A stretch of DNA of 10,530 bases from Phoronis pallida (taxonomy: Eukaryota > Phoronida > Phoronidae), in the NCBI GenBank assembly GCA_028565715.1, contig JAOXYC010234681.1, positions 1 through 10,530 on the forward strand, read 5' to 3'. Made by a program: the position numbers and the translations under genes. Shown here one piece after another: positions 1-7,452 of this stretch (within the stretch, counting starts at the first letter, position 1; each line of letters opens with the position of its first letter). The notes beneath the pieces were generated by a model. It searched no databases. It worked only from the letters and a program-made list of their open reading frames with translations, and was not told the DNA's origin.

Positions 1-134
1 CAGGTTGCAAGGTGGCTACCATTTTGTAAAATATATGTGTAGCCACTAGCCAGGTTGCAAGGTGGCTACCATTTTGTGAAATATATGTATAGCCACTAGC
101 CAGGTTGCAAGGTGGCTACCATTTTGTAAAATAT
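1..134. repeat. 50-bp tandem repeat, about 2.7 copies
   Basis: Three successive copies begin at 1, 51 and 101, each starting CAGGTTGCAAGGTGGCTACC. Copies 1 and 2 differ at only two positions, and copy 3 breaks off after about 34 bases. Within each unit GTGGCTA near the left end is the reverse complement of TAGCCAC near the right end, so each unit could form a small stem. The array touches the window edge and probably continues to the left. It is non-coding and lies in the intron upstream of the first visible exon of the plus-strand gene. Confidence 0.95.
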
Positions 135-159
135 TACAAAGGTGTAATACGGCATTCTA

Positions 160-551
160 GTTGAAAGATAATGCCTAAAACATGTTCTCAACTTTGAATA
201 GTACAGATTTGCATACATCCACTTTACAGAGTCTGACAATAATGTTTAAATCATGTTCTCAACTTTGAATATATTTATATTGATACTATTATTATTATTA
301 TATTATTTTATTACAAATTACATTGACACTCCATAAAAATGATCTTATCACTTTACAAATTGGAGTTAAAAGTTAAAAATAGAAATTGTTACCGATTTGC
401 ATAATGTATCGACTTTCCAGAGTTGGAAGATGCTTACATCCACTTTCCTGAGTTTAAATCATGTTCTCATTTGAAAATAACAGATTTGCTTACATCTTTC
501 CTGAGTTGGAAGATAATGTTTAAATCATGTTTTCAACTTTGAATCTTTCAG
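160..551 (+). repeat. Decayed tandem copies of the acceptor and 5' end of the exon at 552
   Basis: Several diverged units resemble the sequence around the real exon start. Fragments of the form ATTTGCTTACATCCACTTTC (first bases of the exon) recur at about 207, 395, 431 and 484. A following fragment, AAATCATGTTCTCAACTTTG, recurs at about 176, 248, 457 and 522. The units at 207 and 484 keep the CAG acceptor and the reading frame of the exon, but both run into an in-frame TAA (247-249 and 521-523). The unit near 395 has a TAA almost at once. I read this as local tandem duplication of the exon edge followed by decay. Confidence 0.8.
287..313. repeat. ATT microsatellite
   Basis: This is a short, slightly interrupted run of ATT triplets inside the intron upstream of exon 552-679. 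It splits the decayed exon-edge repeats into two groups. No coding meaning is seen. Confidence 0.85.
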
Positions 552-679
552 ATTTGCTTACATCCACTTTCCTGAGTTGGAAGATAAGGTCAAGGTCATG
601 AAGGAGCACACTGTTGAACAGAAGAAAGTTGATGGTGTCGCAATCAATGTTAGGAATATGAGAAACATTAATGTTGCCT
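552..679 (+). CDS. Exon encoding second half of an RRM
   Basis: The acceptor TTTCAG ends at 551 and the donor GTAAGT begins at 680. The exon is 128 bp: one base completing a split codon (Gly if the previous exon ends GG), 42 codons, and one trailing base. It reads FAYIHFPELEDKVKVMKEHT and continues to INVRNMRNINVA. GFAYIHF matches the RNP1 consensus of RRMs, and the distance to INVRN suits helix 2 and strand 4 of the fold. The RNP2 half must lie in upstream exons outside the window. The acceptor and first bases are copied several times in the preceding 390 bp. Confidence 0.82.
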
Positions 680-3600
680 GTAAGTTTTTTTATTGCATTG
701 CTAAACTTTTTTAAAAAGATACTCTCTCTGCATTATGGTTCAAGTCCGTCGTCAAAATGCCAATCAACTAGAAATAGTGTGTATGAGTCTGTTGTTATTG
801 GTGTTCTAAGAACTTTGTATCCCATAAAAAGTCAAACCTACATTGGAGTGTAGGTGAGATCAGAGTAAAGGTCTTAAATCACCCCTTAGCAGATTTTTTG
901 ACTTGGATGCAAGTAAGTTGTGTTCAACAGAGGACTCGTACACAACATTTCTAGTAAGTTGATCTGTGTTCTGACGCCAGATTGGAACTAACGTAGAGAG
1001 AGTACCTTTAACATTGGTGGTTGGTGTTCGAAAAATCTAACTTGCATTGGTTTAAAAAAATCAGTATTTAAAAACCATATTGACAGCAAAAAGGTTGAAT
1101 TGATACGACAGTTCAAATTAGATGGAAATGATATGAAGGGTATTTCTGAAAATTGATCAATGACATATATAAGTGCAAGAAAGAAAAATTATACATTACA
1201 TAGGTGGGTATTAAGTTGAATAAAAACATAAGCGGTTGCTCCTTAACAAAGTACCCTCCCCTCTACTGCTTTTTGCTCGATAAGCCCATTATACTGTAAA
1301 ACATTTATGGAACCCAAGCTCAATGCCAAATTGACTTTCTAACGATGTTTTACCGATAGTTTTTGGTTCACCCATTTGGTTAAATACCAAGTAGAAATTG
1401 ACATTTTTGTTATATACAGTAATTCAACTCCTTGCTAGAATGTTTTTTAGTTACTAACTCAGCTTCTGAAACATGTCATAACCAGCTGAAACCGACCCAA
1501 GTCACTAATTTCGTTGAAATTGTCTAGTGACTGAATCATGTATCCAAAAAATGTCCTATGTCTGTTTGTAGTGTATCCCAAGAGAGCAGTACAGAGGGGA
1601 CGAGAGAGAGGACAGCGGGGGGCTGCTAGTAATCAAAGACAGGGGCAGAAACGACGCGCTTCAGAATCAGGTATAACACATATTCATAATGAAATAAAAT
1701 TCAGTCAGATGACTTTTAAAAATTGGAAGGGTTCTGATAAATATTCAGATTAGTTTATGTGATAAAACCCAAAACAGTTTTGCCTCGATCTGTAAAATCT
1801 GATTATACTTTAGATCTCATTGTTTTATTTTAAATTATCAGTATTTCATTAAAGCCTAAAACTTAACAGAAAGTGTTGATGAGTCAGAAGTCTATTTTGT
1901 TTCCCAGGATACTAACACTTTTATTCATGGGGCTCAGACTTGAAGAATAACTTCAACTGTCCCAGATTTTATTTAATCCCAAATATTTTAACAATCCTCC
2001 TTTATCACCAGCAGATAATGCGGGCCCACATAAGACTGTCAGACGTGGAAACCGTGGTGGCCAGAGAAATCCAGATCAATCACCTGCAAACAAGCCGCAG
2101 ACACCAAGAAATGACCGAAACCAGGGGCGTCAGCAGCAGCAGCAACAACAGCAGAGACGTGATGGACAAGGGAACCGACGAGACAACAACCGTCAACAGC
2201 AGAACAGGCGCCCCGACAAACGGAGAAATTCTGGTGGTGGCAGCGGTGGTAGAGGTGACTGGGGGAACCGTGATGGCAACCGGGGTCAACAGCGCCCACA
2301 GGGACGCTTCAGTGGTGGCGGCGGCGGTGGTGGCATGCAGCAGAGGAGGAGAGACCAGGGTTTCAGCCCCCGTCAGCAGGGAGGGTTCCGGGGTGGTCAG
2401 CAACAACTACCACCCGCTGCCGTGGATCAGCTGTTGGACACACTCAACCAACTGGTTGGTGACGGTGGGAATAGAGGGTATGTATAAATGCTCAAATTTC
2501 AACCATTTTCAATTTATGTTTGTTAAAAATCTTTATTTGGGATTCTATGTGTTTCAACAAGTTCATATCCCAATGCAGTAAGTTACCTACAAAAATGTGG
2601 CTTAGCCACTACACAGAAGGGTACAACTGCTTGAAGATGGGATTGATGTTTTTTTGTTGACAAGCAAGATTTTAACAAAAGACCAGTGTACTGGCTTTGG
2701 TGTTGCTGGCAACACAGCTTAATAAAAAGGGCATGGTTCAATTTCATGTTTAGTGTTGAACCATGTTAGTTATGTTTGCAAGCTTGGGATTGTTAGTCTC
2801 TGGCCAATCTGACAAGATTTGCCGTGTAAGATATGTTATAGGAGCTGCAGATTCACCAAATTGTGGTACAAATGTGTTCCAGTTGCGCGAGACATGAAGG
2901 TGGAACATTCTGTATATTTGATGGTATTTTGTATAATTTTGTACACAACTTACTGTAAATGTATTTTAATTCGGTGTATTTGCCATCAACTCTTTCATGG
3001 AGTTGGATCAGACACTTGTACAAGTCATATGAGTTATGGCTTAGTACTTTGATTCCATACACTATGTGCATAGCTGCACTGGAACTACTAGAATGCAACC
3101 TGTACAGTTGTTGAGTTTGGATTCTGATGGTCGGATGTGTGAATTGCCCTTCTAGGGTTTCACCTACACCTGCTCATCACAAAGAATTCAAGAAAGACAA
3201 GAATGGATCTGCAGTGCATCAGTTATGGGCCACTATCAAAGTGTAGTAAACCCCATCAGAACAAGAGGAATGAAGAGCAAAACATTTTATGTGGTCAACT
3301 CATACGATTTGGCTGTGTCAACTCTTTTGGATGAATTCAGCTAGCATCCAAAAATTGGAATTTCAAATCCCCATACTCGATGCAAAGAGGAGAAGATAAT
3401 CTCCCTTTTCAATGGAGCTGTCATGGATTAGCCATTGTAACCAAGGATTGACAATTACATTTATAAACCATAAGTAATAACTAAGTAAATTGTATTGTAA
3501 TTTTGCATTTGATTCTGTTTATACTGAGTTTGAATTTTAGCAAGCGACCAACACCTGGTTGAACTCTATACTTCTGATGGGACAAGTGGACAGACATCAT

Positions 3601-5859
3601 TATTGACTGGATTGTTTCACATGTTAAGATTGATTGAGAAGGGTAAATAGTAGAAGTGTAAATTTTAAAACCTTAAGTAAACAAATTTATATAATGTATA
3701 CTTGGTATTAATATTTATTTGGAAAAAATATGTTATGTTTTGTAACCTGCGGTAAGGCAAGATATTTTTTGTAAAATGTTCTATATTTAGGTCCTCCCTT
3801 GCACACAAACCCAGTCTTTATTATCTGGCCATGTCACTTGTCCTTATGTGACAATGTGATGTGAACATATACCTCTGTTAACAGGATTACAGATGGAATC
3901 AAGCGCCCTAGTCTTGACTAATGCGCCAACTGTCACAAAAGATGAGAATGTCCTTTATCATGAGACATTCCTTGCAAGCAGCCAAGACAAAGAGATGCCT
4001 GTTTTGGCTAGATATTGACTATCGAGAGGGCGGTGAATGTTTCACAAACACCAGGATTAACCCAACTTATGTCCACTTCATCATGGCAACAGAACTTCAA
4101 ATAAGACATAATGTATGTCAAACACATATGGCAGAGTATTGAAATAGATGCACCACCAAATGCATCAATTACAGGTCATAAACCTTGCATTGGGACACTC
4201 ATGGATCCACTGAGACCACAATCATATCCACATGTTTCCAATAAGTGGAACAAGAATATGGTGGTATGTTTTATTACTCGATACACAGGGATGCTGGAAA
4301 AGTCTTCAAGTTGGGGTGTTGCAGCCTTAAAGTGGTTCAGATACCTCTTCATTGAAAAAAGATATATTGCAATGTGATAGGGGGCTATTTTGTCAGTGAG
4401 ATGCTGGCTTGTAAAATTGTGTACTGCACTATGTACATCTGTGTTGTACACATGGTAATGTGGTATATGGGACTAGTGTTTCAACAAGATACTGGCTTTA
4501 GTTATCAATCTGTGTTTTTTCTATTAGGCTCAAGACAATGTAGGTCTGTCCTCTGCACAGAGCAATATTGTATCTGGGGGGCTTCTGTTATCTTTCAAAG
4601 TTGATCGTAGTCGTCCAAAAATGGCACAAGTCGGCTTGAGTTTCAGTGAAATGTTGACAGTGCCAACAATATAATCAGGCTACTGTTTCAATCAGTTTTA
4701 TGCTAGATTGTGAGTCTTTCTTTATGGTCTGGATGTAAAAGTCAAATTCCAGAGTCAAGAAAGATGAACAACCTTCACCTCTAGAGTGAAATTTTATGCT
4801 GACCCATGTTCCCTGTAAACACCATTGCTTACAAGCCACAAATGATGTGTACTGTAGTTGCATCGTTGTTTAACTTGACTTCCACATTACCCTTTCCACT
4901 AAGCTACATACTCTAAACAATCATGAAACAAGCTAATAATCAAGCTTTCATCAGTGAGTATATTGTTCTGGCCTCGTGCCAAAGAGCAAAGAGGCAAAGC
5001 TCTGTAAACTTTAAGTAACACAAACCTATTTATGCCTAGTTCTGATTTATAAATTGTAACACAACATATGAGGCCACATACCTCCCTCCCTTGATCTTTA
5101 ATGTCATGTTGATGTTACAGTTACATTTTTATTCTTGTTTTCAATTATTTGTCCTCAACGCTATTTCCAAAGACACCTTATTGGGGTTAACATCCCCATG
5201 TGTCTTCACTCTTTTGCAATGCGATTGAACTGGGGGGATGCCCATTTTCTTTAAGCAAGCAATCAATGTTTCCTCGAGACTGAAATGAAATTGTCTTAGT
5301 TTCAGTAAATGTTTGTAGATGAATTAGTTTCAGCAAATGTTTGTAGATGAATTGTTACACAATAAAAATTGGCTTACTATTTTTGATGTCAGTTTTGTCT
5401 TGATCTTGGTTCGTGTATTTCAGATTTGGTGGACAACCAATGGGAATGGGGAACCAATCTTCTGCCATGATGGGCTCTAGTATGATGGGAGCAGGTGGTA
5501 TGGGAGGAGGTAGCATGGGAGGCAGTGGTGGCATGAGTGGCCTGGGAGGATACAATGACCTGGCTGGGTCATCTCTCTACAACGATTTCAGCTCCAGTTT
5601 TGGGTCAACCGGAGGTGGCCAGATGTCAAGTTCTGCTGGCACCACCAACGATGAGTGGGGCACACCATATGGTAGTTCCTATGGTGGCGGCAACACAGGA
5701 GGCTTCATGGGAGGGTTCGGAGGAAACACCTACAGTAGCGGTTACGCTGGAGCCAATACATACGGCGGTGGGTCCAGTAATTATGGCGGTGGTTTCGGAG
5801 CCACGGGATCATTCCAACAGAAGGGAAATAGAAATAGAGGAAAGAAAAACTTCCGTTAG
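552..5859 (+). CDS. RRM and RGG-rich RNA-binding protein, 3' part (4 exons)
   Basis: This is a spliced gene whose 5' exons lie left of the window. I join 552-679, 1572-1670, 2012-2477 and 5424-5859; every junction is GT-AG and every phase matches (2 into the first exon, then 1, 1, 2). The visible protein is about 375 residues. It begins with an RNP1-type motif GFAYIHF (its first Gly is split with the missing exon) and about 30 further residues as expected for the second half of an RRM. Next come an Arg/Gly/Gln-rich region of about 180 residues with a Q8 run, a short predicted helix, and a Gly/Met/Ser/Tyr/Asn-rich tail ending KGNRNRGKKNFR. The layout is that of hnRNP-like or nucleolin-like proteins that bind RNA and can condense through RGG and low-complexity tails. 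I do not recognise a specific orthologue, so no symbol is given. It converges on the DPP7-like gene. Confidence 0.85.
680..1571 (+). other. Intron between the RRM exon and the first RGG exon
   Basis: This 892-bp intron runs from GTAAGT to TTTGTAG. I see no conserved coding, tRNA or clear transposon signature in it. The short open frame at 671-853 crosses the exon-intron boundary in the wrong frame and is not credible. Confidence 0.7.
1572..1670 (+). CDS. Exon encoding basic RG-rich linker
   Basis: The 99-bp exon lies between acceptor TTTGTAG (ending 1571) and donor GTATAA (from 1671). With the base left over from the previous exon it starts at a Leu codon and reads YPKRAVQRGRERGQRGAASN, ending at KRRASES. 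It is strongly basic, with RG dipeptides, and leads from the RRM into the RGG region. Both edges are phase 1 and the length is a multiple of three, so the exon could be skipped without breaking the frame. The KRRAS segment resembles a basophilic-kinase or nuclear-localisation type patch, which is an inference from sequence only. Confidence 0.78.
1671..2011 (+). other. Short intron (341 bp) ending in a NAGNAG acceptor
   Basis: This AT-rich intron starts GTATAA and ends with two adjacent CAG acceptors at 2009-2011 and 2012-2014, after a pyrimidine-rich stretch. Nothing else is recognised in it. Confidence 0.75.
2012..2477 (+). CDS. Exon encoding RGG/Gln-rich disordered region
   Basis: This is the largest exon seen (466 bp, or 463 if the second CAG acceptor is used), ending at donor GTATGT from 2478. 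The frame gives about 153 residues. It starts DNAGPHKTVRRGNRGGQ and passes through a run of eight Gln (CAG/CAA codons near 2131-2154), then GGGSGGRGDWGNRDGNRGQQ and repeated RGG/GGG motifs. It ends in LPPAAVDQLLDTLNQLVGDG, a hydrophobic segment likely to be helical. It is richer in GC than the flanking introns. Other frames are also open across the exon because Gly, Arg and Gln codons rarely give stops when shifted; the chosen frame is the one whose phases match both neighbours and whose composition makes biological sense. Confidence 0.87.
2721..2726 (+). terminator. Possible intronic polyadenylation signal
   Basis: AATAAA lies about 234 bases after the TAA (2485-2487) that closes the frame if the 2478 donor is not used. 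Together they would allow a shorter mRNA whose protein stops just after the helical segment, without the Gly/Met-rich tail. No transcript evidence is available here. Confidence 0.35.
2732..2765. repeat. Small inverted repeat, 10-bp perfect stem
   Basis: CATGGTTCAA at 2732-2741 is the exact reverse complement of TTGAACCATG at 2756-2765, with a 14-base loop. A second small palindrome, GTGTTGC-TG-GCAACAC, lies at 2700-2715. Both flank the intronic AATAAA. No function is known. Confidence 0.7.
5296..5351 (+). repeat. 28-bp tandem duplication upstream of the last acceptor
   Basis: Two adjacent copies (5296-5323 and 5324-5351) start TTAGTTTCAG and end TAGATGAA, differing at one base. Each carries a TTTCAG, so each offers a weak acceptor-like site 70-120 bases before the true acceptor at 5423. 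Confidence 0.9.
5424..5859 (+). CDS. Terminal exon: Gly/Met/Ser/Tyr-rich tail
   Basis: The acceptor TTTCAG ends at 5423. The first base completes a Gly codon split with the previous exon (GG|A), giving NRGFGGQPMGMG across the junction. The exon then encodes 144 residues of low complexity: MG/GG repeats near 5440-5530, then GYNDLAGSSLYNDFSSSFGS, then SYGGGN and NYGGGF type repeats, closing with KGNRNRGKKNFR and TAG at 5857-5859. Such prion-like tails are typical of hnRNP-family proteins and support self-association. The alternative frame open through 5537-5875 is a compositional shadow, because this frame joins the spliced gene in phase and stops before an obvious 3' UTR. Confidence 0.87.
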
Positions 5860-6130
5860 TTCAGGAAGGTGTTGAATTGGACTTTTGTGAAAGATTATTT
5901 GTTAGATCAAATGGTCTGTAAATGTTGTTTTTAAACTGATGTAGGATTATTAATATCTTGTGTTTTAACAATCCTTTCATATGTTGGACAGTTCTTATTA
6001 CTACGATAAACAGCTCTTCTTCTAATTTTGTGTCCCTTTAGTAAATGTTCATTTATCAAAAACACTGTTTGTTTCACTTTTTTCACACTGTGTAAACTGG
6101 TGAGTTGAATAAATGAAAAATTGGTTTTAT
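5860..6130 (+). other. 3' UTR of the RNA-binding protein gene
   Basis: AT-rich, T-rich non-coding sequence follows the TAG stop and leads to AATAAA at 6108-6113. The end coordinate is an estimate of the cleavage site 15-25 bases past the signal. Confidence 0.65.
6108..6113 (+). terminator. Polyadenylation signal AATAAA (plus-strand gene)
   Basis: A canonical hexamer lies 249 bases after the stop codon, followed by A-rich and then T-rich sequence. A second AATAAA at 6267-6272 could serve as a distal site. Confidence 0.65.
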
Positions 6131-6146
6131 AATCAAGTAGTCTTAT

Positions 6147-6152
6147 TTTATT
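6147..6152 (-). terminator. Possible distal polyadenylation signal for the minus-strand gene
   Basis: TTTATT on the plus strand reads AATAAA on the minus strand. It is the only canonical hexamer I found between the DPP7-like stop (7314) and the other gene. Using it would give a 3' UTR of about 1.16 kb that carries the mobile sequences and ends almost against the other gene's own poly(A) site. Variant hexamers closer to the stop are possible, for example ATTAAA near 6830. Confidence 0.25.
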
Positions 6153-6336
6153 TAACAATAACAATAATTATAACTGAACAAACAATTAACAAGTATAACA
6201 GCTGTATATGCCTGAAGAAATTGAAACATTCTCATTTTAAAGAACATCATCATTATGTTGAATTATAATAAATAGATAAAGGGATCTACCTCAGTATCCC
6301 CCATGAATCTGATGAATTCACTGTTCCTGCCATGTC

Positions 6337-6403
6337 GTCTCGTTAGCTCAGTTGGTAGAGCACTTGCCTAGAATGCAAGCTGACCATAGGTTAGAAATTT
6401 TTT
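6337..6403 (+). pseudogene. Truncated tRNA-like sequence (tRNA relic or SINE head)
   Basis: The 5' two thirds of a tRNA are visible. Box A TAGCTCAGTTGG lies at 6344-6355, with a D-arm GCTC...GAGC. An anticodon stem CTTGC/GCAAG (6363-6367, 6375-6379) closes a 7-base loop CTAGAAT, putting AGA at the anticodon position. The T arm and box B are lost: after CATAGG the expected GGTTCGAATCC is replaced by GGTTAGAAA and a run of six T (6398-6403), which could stop RNA polymerase III. It cannot fold as a full tRNA. An AGA anticodon without a long variable arm also does not fit a true serine tRNA. It most likely descends from a tRNA-derived SINE. Confidence 0.7.
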
Positions 6404-6438
6404 CACATTCCAAATTCATCATTATGATATCTGATACT

Positions 6439-6916
6439 TTAACATAAGTGTGAACCTTAGTGACTGGGGTCATGAAATACAAAAAATACTGTTGATTTTA
6501 TGCCCACAAAAGTATATATTTTCTGAAAGGTGAATTAAATTTGGAATCTATTGGTTATCTTTAAATTTAAAAAATTAGATTTTTGTCCCGTGACCATTTT
6601 TTTTTTTAACAAGGATTTCAAGAACAATACATATACTGTACGGGCATGGTTTTAATTTTAATATAGTCCATTTCATGTACTGAAGGGAAACGGGTCTCAA
6701 AATTTTGTAACTTTTTTCAGTTTTGGAAATATTGTCAAAATTTTGTTTTTTATGAAAGTCTTCATTTTTGAAGCTTTATAGCTCAGCAATGGGGGGATCA
6801 ATCAAAAATCCTAAAAAGTATATCAGTCTTTAATTTTTCATGAAGATTCGACCACTCATTGCGGAGAATTTGATGTTCAAAAATAGCCTAAATCGCAACG
6901 TTCACACTTGCGTTAA
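6439..6916. mobile_element. Candidate TTAA-flanked non-autonomous DNA transposon (MITE)
   Basis: A TTAA at 6439-6442 is followed by CATAAGTGTGAAC (6443-6455). The reverse complement at the other end reads CGCAAGTGTGAAC (from 6912 back to 6900) and is followed by TTAA at 6913-6916. The termini match at 11 of 13 positions. The 470-bp interior is AT-rich and non-coding. TTAA duplications are typical of the piggyBac and Kolobok superfamilies; which one applies cannot be settled from this copy. The inverted termini are short, so chance pairing in AT-rich DNA is possible though unlikely given the exact TTAA placement. Confidence 0.55.
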
Positions 6917-7313
6917 ATTAATATCCTTAGGTTAGTAATTGAATTTATCTACTTCCTAGTCAAAGGGTAAAAACAACCATAGACAACCAATTGACATCAC
7001 AGGAAACTACAGTAAACCTTGCACCGAACTGACAAGTCTGGACTGTGGTTTACATAAAAATAAAGAAACAAAATCTGGTTAGAGGGAACCTTTGGTACCA
7101 TGTTGAATCAAGTATATGGTGAATGCAAGTTGTTTTTATACAAGGCTTACTGTAGTTATAGTCTTTCCAGACATTTAGAAGTAAGTGTAATTCTTTACAA
7201 TCGTCATTTAAAAAATATGTTAACATTATGCCCTCATGATTATATATTGATACACTTTCCATTACGATAGTAAAAAATAATGTACGAAGCTTTAGATGCC
7301 AAAAACTGCCACA
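6917..7313. other. Region downstream of the DPP7-like stop
   Basis: No coding or RNA gene is recognised. On the minus strand this is expected to be the 3' UTR and flank of the DPP7-like gene. The 70-codon open frame on the minus strand at 7050-7262 shows no domain features. Confidence 0.5.
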
Positions 7314-7452
7314 TCAGGAATGAACTTCAAATTTATTTATCATTCTTTTGTTCCTTGTCCTACGATGAGCGTCAGTTATCCACTTTTCAATGAAAGCAAG
7401 TTCAACTTGTCGCACACGTGTAACAGAAGGTGGGTCCAGGGGATTCGAGGCC
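7314..7452 (-). CDS. DPP7: DPP7-like terminal exon
   Basis: The acceptor TTTAG lies just above 7452. One base completes Arg (AG|G), then 45 codons read [20 protein letters not shown], then [20 protein letters not shown] and FEVHS before TGA at 7316-7314. Family members follow HHLDLR with ASxPxDPxSVxxARxxE...I..W, which fits. The last 15 or so residues are basic and lineage-specific. The upstream part of the open frame (to 7511) is intron. Confidence 0.9.

Larger units (their letters stand above)
2478..5423 (+). other. Long intron (2.95 kb) before the terminal exon
   Basis: The intron begins GTATGT and ends TTTCAG. It contains an AATAAA at 2721-2726, a 10-bp-stem hairpin at 2732-2765, an exon-like stretch at 3541-3642, a few protein-like but broken short frames (about 3160-3430 and 3893-4018) and a 28-bp tandem duplication at 5296-5351. 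The reading frame of the preceding exon meets TAA at 2485-2487 if the intron is retained. I see no intact gene on either strand; the open frames of 60-90 codons here have no recognisable domains. Confidence 0.75.

Noticed and set aside
1-134. CRISPR-like array
   Set aside because: The 50-bp units are contiguous, without unique spacers, and the surrounding DNA is eukaryotic.
2080-2406. A 108-codon minus-strand frame, and another at 2039-2299
   Set aside because: They are antisense shadows of the RGG exon, with low-complexity Thr/Ala/Leu or His/Cys composition and no domain.
1940-2581. A 213-codon plus-strand open frame, the longest in the window
   Set aside because: It overlaps the RGG exon in a different frame and reads through both introns. 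The frame chosen is in phase with three neighbouring exons and has clear RGG composition; the long shadow results from Gly/Gln/Arg-rich codons.
4111-4604. Overlapping open frames of 76-91 codons on both strands in the long intron
   Set aside because: There is no recognisable domain, no matching splice signals or phases, and the composition is like the surrounding intron.
5537-5875. A 112-codon frame overlapping the terminal exon
   Set aside because: It is an alternative frame of the Gly-rich tail and does not join the spliced upstream exons in phase.
6337-6403. Functional tRNA gene
   Set aside because: The T arm, box B and the 3' half of the acceptor stem are missing.
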